The notes under the pieces: model-generated | The model's database searches: none | Told to the model about the DNA's origin: nothing | The model's input: only the letters and a program-made list of their open reading frames with translations | Assembly (NCBI GenBank): GCA_016177705.1 | Contig: JACOUT010000003.1 | Coordinates: 744,001-808,000, forward strand | Source of the DNA: Deltaproteobacteria bacterium | GTDB taxonomy: Bacteria > Myxococcota > UBA727 > VGSZ01 | Direction of reading: 5' to 3' | DNA: 64,000 nt | Made by a program: the position numbers and the translations under genes | Shown here: in pieces, positions 26,808-37,586 of the stretch | How positions within the stretch are numbered: position 1 is the first letter of the stretch | How the letters are laid out: every line of letters begins with the position of its first letter

Positions 26808-29150
26808 GTGGCCCGTAACGCCGGAGATCAGACCGAGGTCCTCGGGGGTGGGGACCCCAAGCGGCAACCGCAGCTCGGCCGCTACCGCCTCGAGCGCCGC
26901 ATCGGCCAGGGCGGCATGGCCGAGGTGTTCCTGGCGCGCGCCGAGGGCCCGGGCGGCTTCGAGAAGCAGGTGGTCATCAAGCGCATCCGGCCGCAGCTCG
27001 TCAACAACGAGCGCTTCGTCGAGATGTTCCTGCGCGAGGGGCGGCTGCTCGCCGGGCTCGATCACCCGAACATCGTGCGCATCTTCGAGCTCGACGTGCA
27101 GGACGGCGAGTACTTCCTGGCGCTCGAGTACCTGGACGGCCTGTCGTTGCGCGAGGTGATGGAGCGCTACTGGCAGGCGGGGCGCAGCGTGCCGCTCGAG
27201 CCGGTGTTGCGCATCTTCGCCGACGCCGCGCTCGGCCTGGCGCACGCGCACGCCTTGAAGGAGCCCTCGGGCGCGCCCGCCAACCTGGTGCACCGGGACG
27301 TCAGCCCGGACAACATCTTCGTCACCACCACGTCGGTGACCAAGGTGCTCGACTTCGGCATCGCCAAGCGCGAGGGCCTGGACGTGCTCACGCAGACCGG
27401 CGAGCTGAAGGGCAAGATCCAGTTCATGGCGCCCGAGGCCTTGCGCGGCGACACGCTCGATGCCCGCGCCGACCTGTGGTCGTTCGGCGTTACGCTGTAC
27501 TGGGCGTGCGCCGGCCGCCGCCCCTTCGACGGCGTCACCGACGTCCACACCATCAAGGGCATCTTGGAGGACCCGCCGCCGCCGCTGCGGCAGCACAACA
27601 CCAGGCTTCCGCACGTCGTCGAGGAGGTGGTGCTCTCATGCCTCGAGAAGGACCGCAGCAAGCGGGTCAAGAGCGCGTCCCAGCTGCACGAGACCTTGAG
27701 CGCGCTGCTCATCGACCTGCCGCGCGGCGCGCCCACGCCCGCCGAGCTGGTGGCGGCGGCGCGCGCCTTGCCGACGGTCGACCACGAGATCACGCCGCGA
27801 ACCGCCGCGGTGGCGCCCGCGGTGCCCTGGCCCGATCGCACCATGCCGGTGGCGGCGAGCAGCTCGGGCGGCTCCTCGTCGTCGATCATCGGCGGGCGCG
27901 GCAAGAACGCGGTGCCGCTGCCGGCGGTGCCTTCGCGCGCGGCGGATCAGGGGACCGAGGGCCCGACCAAGGTGGCGCGCAAGTTCCAGGGGAGCCTGCC
28001 GCCGACCGACAAGGTCAAGTCCAAGCTGCTCGTGCCGCCGTCCGAGCCGCCGCCACCCGTCACCGGCGAGTTCGAGGGCGCGACCGAGCTGGTGGCCTCG
28101 AGCGCGCTGCACACCACCGACGAGCACAAGCGCGTCATGCAGAGCACGGAGCACGCCGAGCAGCCCGAAGCCACAACCGGGCCAGAGCGGGTCGCGAAGG
28201 GGGCGGCCGCCCAGCAGGGATTCGGGCCCCCCTCGGACCCCGTCATCGACGTCGAGCGCGAGCTGCGCTCGGGGCCGACCGGCGCGGCGCGCGGCGTGTC
28301 GTCGAACGCGCCGACCCTGCCGCATGTCGCGCTCGACTCGCTTGCGGGCGGCGCGCCCGCGGGCGGCGCATCCGCGGGCGGGAGCGAGCCGGACATCCAC
28401 GATCAACACACGCAGGCGGTGTCGGCGCTGGCACCCTGGCCCGAGGTCGCCGACATCGACATCCCGCCGCCGCGGCCCGTCCGCGGTGCCCCCATGGTGG
28501 CCGGCGTCGTCACCGCGCTCGCCTTGGTGGTGGGCGCGTTGTTCCTTACCGGCACGCTCGGGCGCGTCGTCAACAAGCTGCTCGGCCGGCCGGTGGCGGC
28601 GCTCGACGCGGGCGCGGCGCAGGACGCGGGCGCAGCGGCGCGAGTGGATGCCGCCACCATCGCGGTGCACGCGGCCGGCGACGCCGGCACTGGCTCGTCG
28701 ACGGACGCGAGCGCGTCGGCGGCGAGGGACGCAGGCGCCACCGCGCCTACCGAGCGCACGCTGCGGCTGGTCGGCCCCGACCACGTCGAGTGGCTCGGCC
28801 CCACCGCGGAGCCGCTCGGCGTCGGGCGCATCACCGTCACGCTGGCGAGCGAGGCGCACGTCATCTTCGCCAAAGACCAACGCCGCGGCGCCACCAGCCG
28901 CGTGATCCTCGACGACGGTCAGAGCACGGTGGAGTACGCGCGCCTGCCCAAGGGCAAGCTGACCGTGCGCACGCGCGCGCCCGCCGAGGTGTTCGTGGGC
29001 GCGGAGCGGCTCGGCCGCACGCCGCTGGCACCCAAGGAGCTGGTCGCCGGCCGCTATGAGGTGCGCCTGGTCTCGAAGAAGCGGACCAAGGTGGTCCCGG
29101 TCGAGGTGCGCGCGGGCAAGACGGCGTCGGTGAGCCAAGACCTGCGCTGA
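26808..29150 (+). CDS. Eukaryote-like Ser/Thr protein kinase with membrane helix and PEGA-like tail
   Basis: A 780-residue Hanks-type kinase. The kinase domain (about residues 24-290) shows the glycine loop IGQGGMAEV, Lys58 in VVIKRIRP, catalytic Asp164 in VHRDVSPDN, Asp182 in DFGIAK, MAPEALRG and DLWSFGV, so it should be active. A long low-complexity linker leads to a membrane helix (about 565-588, AGVVTALALVVGALFLTG). The outer part is Ala/Asp-rich, then a PEGA-like beta domain (EVFVGAERLGRTPL, AGRYEVRLVS). Cytoplasmic kinase, periplasmic sensor is the expected topology. Start is GTG 26808 with no clear ribosome binding site. No substrate gene is evident next to it. Confidence 0.93.
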   Translation: MARNAGDQTEVLGGGDPKRQPQLGRYRLERRIGQGGMAEVFLARAEGPGGFEKQVVIKRIRPQLVNNERFVEMFLREGRLLAGLDHPNIVRIFELDVQDGEYFLALEYLDGLSLREVMERYWQAGRSVPLEPVLRIFADAALGLAHAHALKEPSGAPANLVHRDVSPDNIFVTTTSVTKVLDFGIAKREGLDVLTQTGELKGKIQFMAPEALRGDTLDARADLWSFGVTLYWACAGRRPFDGVTDVHTIKGILEDPPPPLRQHNTRLPHVVEEVVLSCLEKDRSKRVKSASQLHETLSALLIDLPRGAPTPAELVAAARALPTVDHEITPRTAAVAPAVPWPDRTMPVAASSSGGSSSSIIGGRGKNAVPLPAVPSRAADQGTEGPTKVARKFQGSLPPTDKVKSKLLVPPSEPPPPVTGEFEGATELVASSALHTTDEHKRVMQSTEHAEQPEATTGPERVAKGAAAQQGFGPPSDPVIDVERELRSGPTGAARGVSSNAPTLPHVALDSLAGGAPAGGASAGGSEPDIHDQHTQAVSALAPWPEVADIDIPPPRPVRGAPMVAGVVTALALVVGALFLTGTLGRVVNKLLGRPVAALDAGAAQDAGAAARVDAATIAVHAAGDAGTGSSTDASASAARDAGATAPTERTLRLVGPDHVEWLGPTAEPLGVGRITVTLASEAHVIFAKDQRRGATSRVILDDGQSTVEYARLPKGKLTVRTRAPAEVFVGAERLGRTPLAPKELVAGRYEVRLVSKKRTKVVPVEVRAGKTASVSQDLR

Positions 29151-29249
29151 CGACCCTCGACCTCTCGTCCAGGCGCACGGCGTCGGCGTTGCGCGAGCGC
29201 CGTTGACCGCGGCCTCGAAACGGCCGATCTCGCCACCAGCGAGGTCTCC

Positions 29250-31316
29250 ATGTCGCGCGTCCATTCTCTCCCTACCCGTTGCTGCCTCACCACCATCGTC
29301 GCCACGCTGCTCGTCGTCACCGCGTCCTGCGACGACCAGGGCAAGGACAACGGCGGCAAGCCCGGCCCCGCCGGCCCCACCGCCCCCGCGCTCGACAAGG
29401 TAGCGCGCGCCGACTTCAACCGCCGCGCCGCCGAGCTGTTCTTGCCGCTGTTTTGGATCGAGGACAAGAACGCCAACCAGGCGCTCGACGTCGACGAGCT
29501 GGCGGTGTTGTGGGGCATCGGCGCGCCCGCGCCCGCCGACGCCTGGGTCAAGGCCGGCGCCTTTACGCCCGCCTTCCTCGAGGCCTACGCCGCCATGCAA
29601 AAGCCTGCCGACGCCGGCGCCGACCCAGCCGACCAGGCGCGTCGCAAGGCCGTCCTCGAGGAGCTCGGCCAAGGCCGGCCGACGCTCTTGCTCACCGACA
29701 CCACCACGTGGAGCGCCAACGATCAGGCGATCGTCAAGAACATCGTCGAGGCAGCACAGCTGATCGAGCAGATCTACGCCAAGCAGGTGGGCGTGGCCGA
29801 GCTGCGCGCGCAGGTCGCGGCTGACGACAAGGCCTCGCAGATGCTCGTCTATCGCAACCAGACCACGGCGTGCTCGGCGCCAAAGACCGAGAAGAACCCC
29901 GACTGCTCCGCGCTCACCGCCAAGCAGAAGCCGACCTCGGGCCTGTACCCCGCCAACTTGCAGGGCGCCGATGGCAAGTTCTGCGAGGAGCTCGAGAAGC
30001 GCAAAGACGCCGACAAGCTGCTGCACCAGTTCGTCACCGTGGCGGCGCGCGCCGGCGGCAAGAGCGAGGGCAACCCTGCCACCGACGAGCTCGACCCCGT
30101 GCCCTACCACGTGGCCTTCAAGGCGGAGATGGAAGCCGTGAGCGCCAAGCTCAAGGCGGCGGCCACGCACACCGGCGCCAGCGAGGCGGCGTTCGCGGCC
30201 TACCTGTTCGCGGCCGCGCAGTCGTTCCTCGACAACAAGTGGGGCCCGGCCGACGAGGCGTGGGCCAAGATGAACGCCGAGAACAGCAAGTGGTACCTGC
30301 GCATCGGCCCCGACGAGACCTACTTCGAGCCGTGTTCGCGCAAGGCCGGCTTCCACGTCAGCTTCGCGCGCATCAACCAGGACTCGCTCGCCTGGCAGAA
30401 GAAGCTCGAGCCCTTCAAGACCGAGATGGAGGGCGCGCTCGCCGCGCTCGCCGGCCCGCCCTACAAGGCGCGCGAGGTCAGCTTCCATCTGCCCGACTTC
30501 ATCGACGTGGTGCTGAACGCCGGCGACTCGCGCGACTCGCTCGGCGGCACCATCGGCCAGTCGCTGCCCAACTGGGGCGCGGTGGCGAACGAGGGCCGCG
30601 GCCGCACCGTGGCCATGGTCAACCTCTACACCGACAAGGACAGCGAGGCGGCGTGGCAGAGCCAGGCGTCGTCCTTGTTGTGCAAGGACACGATGGCTGC
30701 TGCGACCTTCGATCCGAAGCTCGCCGTCATGTCGACGGTGCTGCACGAGGCGGCGCACAACCTGGGCCCGGCGCACGAGTACAAGGTGGCGGGCAAGACC
30801 GACGATCAGATCTTCGGCGGCCCGCTCGCCTCCATGCTCGAGGAGCTGAAGGCGCAGACCGCGGCGCTCTACTTCTCCGAGTGGCTGGTCGGCAAGGGCG
30901 CGGTGGAGCCGAAGGCCGCGGTCGGCTCGCACCTGCGTGACGTCACCTGGGCGTTCGGCCACATCGCCGCCGGCATGTACAACGCCGAGGGCAAGATCAA
31001 GGCGTACAGCCAGCTCGCCGCCATCCAGATGGGCACGCTCTACCGTCAGGGCGCGCTCACCTGGAACCCCGAGGAGCTGGCGGCCAACGGCACCGACAAG
31101 GGCTGCATCCGCGTCGACACCGCCAAGTGGAAGCCGGCGGTCGACGAGCTGGCCAAAGTGGTGCTCGGCATCAAGGGGCGCGGCGACAAGGCGCTCGCCG
31201 ACAAGACCCGGAAGGGCATCGTCGATGACGACGCCGAGTTCGCCAAGCTGCGCGAGGTCATCACCGAGCGCTGGCTGCGCTCGCCCAAGGCCTCGTTCGT
31301 CTACGGCATCAAGTAG
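29250..31316 (+). CDS. M49 (dipeptidyl-peptidase III)-like metallopeptidase lipoprotein
   Basis: A 688-residue lipoprotein (lipobox VTASC, residue about 27). Near the N-terminus is an EF-hand-like loop, DKNANQALDVDEL. The C-terminal half carries a zinc site: His499-Glu500-x-x-His503 in LHEAAHNLGPAHEY and a third ligand candidate in LEELKAQTAALYF (Glu531/Glu532). The spacing and the EELKAQ element recall family M49, whose usual motifs are HELLGH and EECRAE; here the first is the shorter HExxH form. M49 enzymes release dipeptides or act as homologues in other roles. Secreted lipid-anchored forms are less usual. ATG start with GAGG upstream. Confidence 0.82.
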   Translation: MSRVHSLPTRCCLTTIVATLLVVTASCDDQGKDNGGKPGPAGPTAPALDKVARADFNRRAAELFLPLFWIEDKNANQALDVDELAVLWGIGAPAPADAWVKAGAFTPAFLEAYAAMQKPADAGADPADQARRKAVLEELGQGRPTLLLTDTTTWSANDQAIVKNIVEAAQLIEQIYAKQVGVAELRAQVAADDKASQMLVYRNQTTACSAPKTEKNPDCSALTAKQKPTSGLYPANLQGADGKFCEELEKRKDADKLLHQFVTVAARAGGKSEGNPATDELDPVPYHVAFKAEMEAVSAKLKAAATHTGASEAAFAAYLFAAAQSFLDNKWGPADEAWAKMNAENSKWYLRIGPDETYFEPCSRKAGFHVSFARINQDSLAWQKKLEPFKTEMEGALAALAGPPYKAREVSFHLPDFIDVVLNAGDSRDSLGGTIGQSLPNWGAVANEGRGRTVAMVNLYTDKDSEAAWQSQASSLLCKDTMAAATFDPKLAVMSTVLHEAAHNLGPAHEYKVAGKTDDQIFGGPLASMLEELKAQTAALYFSEWLVGKGAVEPKAAVGSHLRDVTWAFGHIAAGMYNAEGKIKAYSQLAAIQMGTLYRQGALTWNPEELAANGTDKGCIRVDTAKWKPAVDELAKVVLGIKGRGDKALADKTRKGIVDDDAEFAKLREVITERWLRSPKASFVYGIK

Positions 31317-31379
31317 CGGCGGCACAGCGCCGGCCGGCGCCCAGTTTTCCGCCGTGCGCGGCGGTGCTAGCGAGGCGCC

Positions 31380-31919
31380 ATGGCCAAGACCAGCGCAGCG
31401 AGGAAGAAGCCCGCCAGCAAGAAGCCCGCGGGCACGCCGCGCCGTGCGCCGCGCAAGACGCCCGCGCGAGCAGGCCGTCGGGCGCCCGCCCAGGCGGTCA
31501 AACGCGACCGCATCGAGGCGCTCACCCAGGTGTTCGCCGCGCTCGGCGCCCAGCGGCCCGCCGTGTGGGCGCGCTCGCACGTCGACCAGGGCCACGACGA
31601 GCTCGGCCGCTTCGTCTTGCTGCGCGCGCTCTGGCTCAAGGCGGTCGAGCCCGGGCGCCTGCTCGGCATCGCCCGGAACGAGCCCGAGGTGGCGGCGGCG
31701 GCCGAGCGCCTGATCAAGGTGGCGGGCCTGCCCGACCTCGACGCCGTGCTCCGCTTCGCGCAAAAGCAGGCGCTGCTCGACGTCTGCACCGTGCTCGACG
31801 ATCCCTCGGCCTCCGACGAGGGCATCGGCTGGGCGGTGTTTCGCACCGACGGCCGCGGCCTGCCGCTGTGGGCGCTCGATCGCCTGGTCGCGGGCCTGAC
31901 CGACTCCGAGCCGCGCTGA
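31380..31919 (+). CDS. Hypothetical protein with histone-H1-like basic tail
   Basis: A 179-residue protein. Residues 1-42 are Lys/Arg/Ala/Pro-rich with repeated KKPA-like motifs, resembling the tails of H1-like and AlgP-like bacterial DNA-binding proteins. Residues 43-179 form an unrecognised helical domain (ALTQVFAALGAQRPAVWARS, LGRFVLLRALWLKAVEPG). It may bind nucleic acid through the tail; that is inference. ATG start, GAGG nearby. The next gene begins 22 bp on. Confidence 0.75.
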   Translation: MAKTSAARKKPASKKPAGTPRRAPRKTPARAGRRAPAQAVKRDRIEALTQVFAALGAQRPAVWARSHVDQGHDELGRFVLLRALWLKAVEPGRLLGIARNEPEVAAAAERLIKVAGLPDLDAVLRFAQKQALLDVCTVLDDPSASDEGIGWAVFRTDGRGLPLWALDRLVAGLTDSEPR

Positions 31920-31941
31920 GCACCCCATCGAGGAGCGCGCC

Positions 31942-32871
31942 GTGTCGTTGCCGTCGCTCGCCCTCGTGCTCGCGCTCGCGCCACCGGCGCCGGCCGGCAG
32001 CTCGACGCCAGCAGGCCTGGCCGACGAGCTGCGCCGCGCGCGCGACGACGACGCGGCGCTCGACGATCGCCTGGCCGCGGCGCGGCGCGCCTTCGGGCTC
32101 GCCGCTACCGCCGAGACGACGGCGCTGTTCAAGGCCACTTTCCTCGACGTCGAGCGCGATTGGCTCGGCCATGCCCGCAGCTTCGAGCACGTGCGTGTCG
32201 CGTGCGCGTCGCCCAACGCCGCGCCCATCGCCGTCGAGGCATGCGTGCGCGAGCAGCTCGCGCGCTCGTCGGCCAGGGCCGCGCTCGTCGACGTGCAGGG
32301 CGACGAGGTGGTGACGGTGGCGCTCGGCGCCGACGAGGTCGCGCTCTCGACCGTGCACGGCGTGGTGCGGCGCGCGCTGCAGCAGCGCGGCGTGCTCCAC
32401 CTCGACGTCGACGTGGTGCGTGGCCGCCTGTCCCGCGACGCCGCCCTCGAGCGCGCGCTCTTGACGCTCGTCCCTGCCGGGGCGCGACCCGACGCCTTCG
32501 TCGGCCCCGTGTTGTCGAAGACCTCGCGTGAGGTGCTCGCCACGTTGCCGGCGAGCCTGGTGGAGCTCGAGGGCGCGGCCGGCCACCGCCTCATCCCCGA
32601 GCGCTGCCGCGCGGCGCCGAGCGCGCGCAACCTCGAGCAAAGCTGGCTCGGCCAGGCGCAGCTCGTGTTCACGAGCGGCGGTGAGAGGAGCCGCGAGCCC
32701 GTCTTCGACGCCTGGAAGGTGGAGCGCGGCGCCGAGCTGGCGTTCGCCGGCAGGAAGACCGTGCGCGTGTCCTGGCCGACGGCGGAAAAGGACGTGCTCG
32801 AGCTCGACGGCGTGCCGTGGGCGACCAGCGAGGCGTTCCCGCGCAAGCCCGCGCTCGACTGCCCCAAATAA
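31942..32871 (+). CDS. Hypothetical secreted protein
   Basis: A 309-residue protein beginning at GTG 31942, with GAGGAG seven bases upstream. A signal peptide (MSLPSLALVLALAPPAPAG) is clear, without lipobox. The mature part is mixed alpha/beta with four cysteines and no family I recognise. It converges on darP, with only 10 bp between the stops. Confidence 0.75.
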   Translation: MSLPSLALVLALAPPAPAGSSTPAGLADELRRARDDDAALDDRLAAARRAFGLAATAETTALFKATFLDVERDWLGHARSFEHVRVACASPNAAPIAVEACVREQLARSSARAALVDVQGDEVVTVALGADEVALSTVHGVVRRALQQRGVLHLDVDVVRGRLSRDAALERALLTLVPAGARPDAFVGPVLSKTSREVLATLPASLVELEGAAGHRLIPERCRAAPSARNLEQSWLGQAQLVFTSGGERSREPVFDAWKVERGAELAFAGRKTVRVSWPTAEKDVLELDGVPWATSEAFPRKPALDCPK

Positions 32872-32881
32872 GCGCGCCGCG

Positions 32882-33463
32882 CTACGGCGCCGGCGCGCGC
32901 AGCAGCTCGTGGAGCGCGCGAAAGAGCGCGCGGCTCGCGTGCGGCGGCTTGCCCTTCTTCTGCTCGACCACCGCCTGGCGCGCGAGCTGGCGCAGCGACG
33001 TGCGATCGGCGTCGGCGCGCTCAGCCACCAGCGCGGCCAGCGCCACGTCGCCCTCCGCGATCAGGCGGTCGCGCCAGCGCTCAGCGGCCTTGAAGGCCGC
33101 CGACGAGGGCGCGTCCTCCTGCAACAGCGCCTCGAGCTGCGCCGCGATCGGGCGCGCGTCGATGGTGCGCATGATGCGGCCGATGAATTGGATCTGCCGG
33201 CGGTAGCCGCCGTGCGCGGTGATGCGCCGTGCCTCCTGCACCGCGGCCGCCAGGTCTTCGGGCAGCTCGAGCCGCGCCAGCTTGCCGGCCGGCAGTTTGA
33301 CCAGCGCCTCGCCGAGCTTCTCCAGGCGGTAGGCGCGGTCCTTCTTGGCGCCCCTGGTCTCGCGCCCCTCCTCGCCGTCGACCAGCTCGCGGTTGGCGTC
33401 GGCGTTGGCGTCGGCGAACGGGTCGGCGCCGCTCGGCGGCACCTTGGGGCCTCGTCTGCTCAT
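32882..33463 (-). CDS. darP: DarP/YjgA-family ribosome assembly protein (DUF615)
   Basis: A 193-residue protein starting at ATG 33463, which overlaps the rnpA stop (ATGA). It matches the YjgA/DarP family: a charged N-terminus, RAYRLEKLGEALVKLPAGKL, RRQIQFIGRIMRTID, ADRTSLRQLARQAVVEQKK and KPPHASRALFRALHELL. E. coli DarP helps late 50S subunit maturation. Its place in an operon with L34 and RNase P protein fits a translation role but differs from the common rnpA-yidD-yidC order. Confidence 0.9.
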   Translation of the reverse strand: MSRRGPKVPPSGADPFADANADANRELVDGEEGRETRGAKKDRAYRLEKLGEALVKLPAGKLARLELPEDLAAAVQEARRITAHGGYRRQIQFIGRIMRTIDARPIAAQLEALLQEDAPSSAAFKAAERWRDRLIAEGDVALAALVAERADADRTSLRQLARQAVVEQKKGKPPHASRALFRALHELLRAPAP

Positions 33464-33861
33464 CGGCGCTCTCGCGTGGGGCGCCCGGCGCTGGCGCGCT
33501 CGACCAACGACGCCAGCTCGGCGAACAGCGCGCCGCTGTCGGCGCCCGCGGCCTCGGGCTTGACGATCACGATCAGGTCTCTGGCATCGAGCCACGGCTT
33601 GTGGCGGCGCACGATGTCGCGCAGCCGCCGCCGCACGCGATTGCGTATCACTGCGTTGCCGACCTTCTTGGAGACGGTGAAGCCGACCCGCCCCGGTCGG
33701 CCGTCTTTGCGCAGCCGCGCCAGCAGCACCAGCAGCGCGCCGGCGGCGCGCGTCCCCTGGCGCTCGATGCGCGCGAACTCGCCCGAGCGCAAGACGCGCC
33801 GCTGCGGCGGCAGGCCGTGCGGTCGCTCGGGCTTGGCGCGCGCGCGGCGCGGCGCGGTCAC
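33460..33861 (-). CDS. rnpA: Ribonuclease P protein component
   Basis: A 133-residue RnpA. The RNA-binding signature is intact: [20 protein letters not shown], preceded by RVGFTVSKK. With the RNase P RNA it trims the 5' leader of tRNA precursors. The start is GTG 33861, overlapping the rpmH stop (GTGA), and the stop overlaps the darP start. The C-terminus is slightly longer than in E. coli. Confidence 0.96.
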   Translation of the reverse strand: MTAPRRARAKPERPHGLPPQRRVLRSGEFARIERQGTRAAGALLVLLARLRKDGRPGRVGFTVSKKVGNAVIRNRVRRRLRDIVRRHKPWLDARDLIVIVKPEAAGADSGALFAELASLVERASAGRPTRERR

Positions 33862-34016
33862 TTCTGGTAGATGGTCGGCGTCAGGCGCTTGCGGCCGTGG
33901 GCACGACGACGCTTGATGACGTTCTTGCCGCCGGGGGTGGCCATGCGAGCGCGAAACCCATGGGTACGGGCGCGCTTCACGCGGGACGGCTGATAGGTAC
34001 GAAGAGGCTTGGCCAT
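33858..34016 (-). CDS. rpmH: 50S ribosomal protein L34
   Basis: A 52-residue basic protein: it begins [20 protein letters not shown] and contains the L34 signature THGFRARM with [17 protein letters not shown]. It is slightly longer than typical L34 (44-47 residues) because of the N- and C-terminal ends. GGAG lies six bases before the ATG. First gene of rpmH-rnpA-darP, divergent from dnaA. Confidence 0.96.
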   Translation of the reverse strand: MAKPLRTYQPSRVKRARTHGFRARMATPGGKNVIKRRRAHGRKRLTPTIYQK

Positions 34017-34055
34017 ACTGGCTCCACGTCTCGCGACGGAAGAGGGATCGCCCGG

Positions 34056-34084
34056 ACGGTGCTGGCTGGGACGGCGCTTGTCAA
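34056..34084 (-). promoter_or_regulatory. Probable sigma-70-type promoter of rpmH operon
   Basis: Reading leftward, TTGACA (34084-34079) is followed after exactly 17 bases by CACCGT (34061-34056), about 40 bases before the rpmH start. The -35 is perfect; the -10 is weak but similar to the TACCGT of the tRNA promoter at 50987-51015. Confidence 0.55.
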
Positions 34085-34503
34085 CCGGTCGCGGCCGTGC
34101 GGCGCCGCCGGACCGCTTGCGAACGCCGGCGATCGTCGCTGATGCATCCGGCCGGCGCTACGCCGGTGCAGTGTGCAGATCTCCTCGATGACGGGTCGCA
34201 AGGCTGCATCGGGGCGCGCTCGCCTCCGTCGATCCATCATCGACGATCGGGGATCGACGCGACCGCGGCGCGCACCTCGCGCATGATCCGAGCAAGAACG
34301 GTGGTGAGGATCGCGTCGCAGGTCCGCGGAAGATCGAGGCCGGAGCGATTTCTCTTCGAAGCGCTTGCCGCACCCGGAATCCGTCTGCTACAGGACGGCT
34401 CCCCGTCGACGACCCCGTCGAGGTCACAACCAGTACGTCGTTGCCGAGGAGCGCGCGCCGCGCTGCTCCTGTGCGAAGGCGTCGCTGCGGAGCTGCCAAG
34501 GGC
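34085..34503. other. dnaA upstream region, possible origin neighbourhood
   Basis: No gene is supported here. The stretch is GC-rich and I found no TTATCCACA-like DnaA boxes and no AT-rich block. It has several GATCG words and an inverted repeat (GTCGATCC at 34228-34235 and GGATCGAC at 34251-34258). Gene order suggests the chromosomal origin may be near, but the sequence itself does not show one. Confidence 0.35.
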
Positions 34504-36015
<1,512 letters not shown>

Positions 36016-36079
36016 GCCCGCCAAGCGCTGGAATTCGCAGCGCTAATCAAAACTGCAGGATCTGAGCGTTGATCGGGCT

Positions 36080-36096
36080 GGTTTTACGCTAAAACC
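36080..36096. promoter_or_regulatory. Perfect palindrome upstream of glutamine synthetase
   Basis: GGTTTTA-CGC-TAAAACC has 7-base perfect arms, 47 bases before the glnA start. It is AT-rich against a GC-rich background, so it looks like an operator for glnA; a hairpin ending dnaA transcription is the alternative. Confidence 0.45.
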
Positions 36097-36143
36097 CGCT
36101 TCGGCAAGCCTTGCGCACGCTGGTTCTAAACGAGGAGGACCCG

Positions 36144-37583
36144 ATGACCGCCCTGCAGCTCCGCGACTTCCTGGAGATCCCCTACGACAAGCTCGAGGAG
36201 ATGAACCTCGAGCTGAAGCAGGCGCGCCTGTCGCGCACCAGCCCGGAGAAGCTGCGCGAGTCGCGGCTCAAGTACCTGACCGACGAGAAGCGCATCAAGG
36301 CCGTCACCGTCTGCTTCACCGACCTCGAGGGCCGGCTGCAGATGCTCGACTACGACAAGAAGTTCCTGCTCAAGAGCGCCGACAACCTCACCTTCGACGG
36401 CAGCTCGGTGCGCGGCTTCTCGGCGCAGCACGAGAGCGACCTGCGCCTGAACATCGACTGGTCGTCGTTTTACTGGTTGCCCGCCGACGTGTTCGGCTCC
36501 GGTAAGGTGCTGGCGTTCTCCGAGGTGCTCGACCGCGACGGCAACCTGTACGGCTCCGACATGCGTGGCAGGCTCAAGCGCTGGGCCGACGACATGTACA
36601 CCAAGGATCAGGTGCTCTGTCACGTCGCGCCCGAGATCGAGGGCTTCCTCTTCGAGGGCCGTGACGCCGAGCGCCGCTACCACGAGACCGGCAAGTTCGA
36701 CTACGTCTCGACCGGCGGCTACTACCACTCGCTGCCGGGCGACAAGCTGCGCACCTTCATCGACGCCGCCGCCGAGGTGCAGCGCGCCATGGGCTTCGGC
36801 AACGAGAAGGATCACCCCGAAGTGGCGCCCAGCCAGTTCGAGATGAACTTCAGCTACAGCGACATCATCGTCACCGCCGACCAGGTGCAGCTCTACAAGC
36901 TGTTGTGCCGGCAGGTGGCGGCCAACCTCGGCATGACGGCGAGCTTCCTGCCGAAGCCGGTCACCGGCATCAACGGCAGCGGCATGCACACCAACATGTC
37001 GTTCAACAAGGCCGGCAAGAACCTGTTCTGGGAGAAGGGCGGCAAGGACAACCTGTCGCAGGCCGGTTGGGACGCGATCGATCGCATCCTCACCTCCGCC
37101 GACGACATCTGCTTGATCCTGAACTCGTCGGTCAACGCCTACCGCCGCCTCGATCCGCACTTCGAGGCGCCAAACCAGATCAAGTCCTCGGCCAACGACC
37201 GCGGCTCGATGGTGCGCATCCCCACCGGCAACGAGAAGAGCGCGCGCATCGAGGTGAGGAGCGTGGGCCCCGACGCCAACCCCTACCTGACCTTCTACAC
37301 CATCGCCAAGACGGCGCTGGAAGGCCCGCGCGCCGACCGCTCCGACGAGGCCAAGCGGGCGCGCACCCGCTACCTGCCCGACAACATCAACGACGCCATC
37401 CGGCTGTTCAAGGGCAGCAAGTGGGTCACTGACTTCTTGGGCGAGACGGTGCAGACCAAGTTCGCCGACCTGAAGCAGATGCAGGCCGACCGCTGCAGCA
37501 AGGCGCTCGGCGCGCTCATCAAGGTGCCCGAGATCCAGTTCCACCACGAGGTGACGAACCAATTCCTCTGGTCGAAGTTCTGA
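36144..37583 (+). CDS. glnA: Glutamine synthetase family protein (GSI-like)
   Basis: A 479-residue GS catalytic protein that joins glutamate and ammonia using ATP. The start is ATG 36144, with GAGGAGG upstream; earlier in-frame starts lack one. Beta-grasp region: FDGSSVRGF. Catalytic region: PSQFEMNFSY (metal-binding glutamates), LPKPVTGINGSGMHTNMSF (ammonia/ATP loop), RLDPHFEAPNQIKSSANDR and SARIEVRSVGPDANPYL. I do not see the adenylylation motif NLYDLP of GSI-beta, so control by GlnE is unlikely. A gamma-glutamyl ligase of the same family is a less likely alternative. Confidence 0.9.
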   Translation: MTALQLRDFLEIPYDKLEEMNLELKQARLSRTSPEKLRESRLKYLTDEKRIKAVTVCFTDLEGRLQMLDYDKKFLLKSADNLTFDGSSVRGFSAQHESDLRLNIDWSSFYWLPADVFGSGKVLAFSEVLDRDGNLYGSDMRGRLKRWADDMYTKDQVLCHVAPEIEGFLFEGRDAERRYHETGKFDYVSTGGYYHSLPGDKLRTFIDAAAEVQRAMGFGNEKDHPEVAPSQFEMNFSYSDIIVTADQVQLYKLLCRQVAANLGMTASFLPKPVTGINGSGMHTNMSFNKAGKNLFWEKGGKDNLSQAGWDAIDRILTSADDICLILNSSVNAYRRLDPHFEAPNQIKSSANDRGSMVRIPTGNEKSARIEVRSVGPDANPYLTFYTIAKTALEGPRADRSDEAKRARTRYLPDNINDAIRLFKGSKWVTDFLGETVQTKFADLKQMQADRCSKALGALIKVPEIQFHHEVTNQFLWSKF

Positions 37584-37586
37584 GGT

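Noticed and set aside
27636..32867. Very long open frame on the reverse strand across the kinase, metallopeptidase and two unknown genes
   Set aside because: It is antisense to four well-supported genes, has no domain and an Ala/Arg/Leu composition typical of GC-rich shadow frames.
34017..34503. Canonical oriC with DnaA boxes
   Set aside because: Gene order suggests it, but I found no TTATCCACA-like site on either strand and no AT-rich element.
36126..37562. Reverse-strand frame opposite glutamine synthetase
   Set aside because: Antisense shadow of a conserved gene, no motif.
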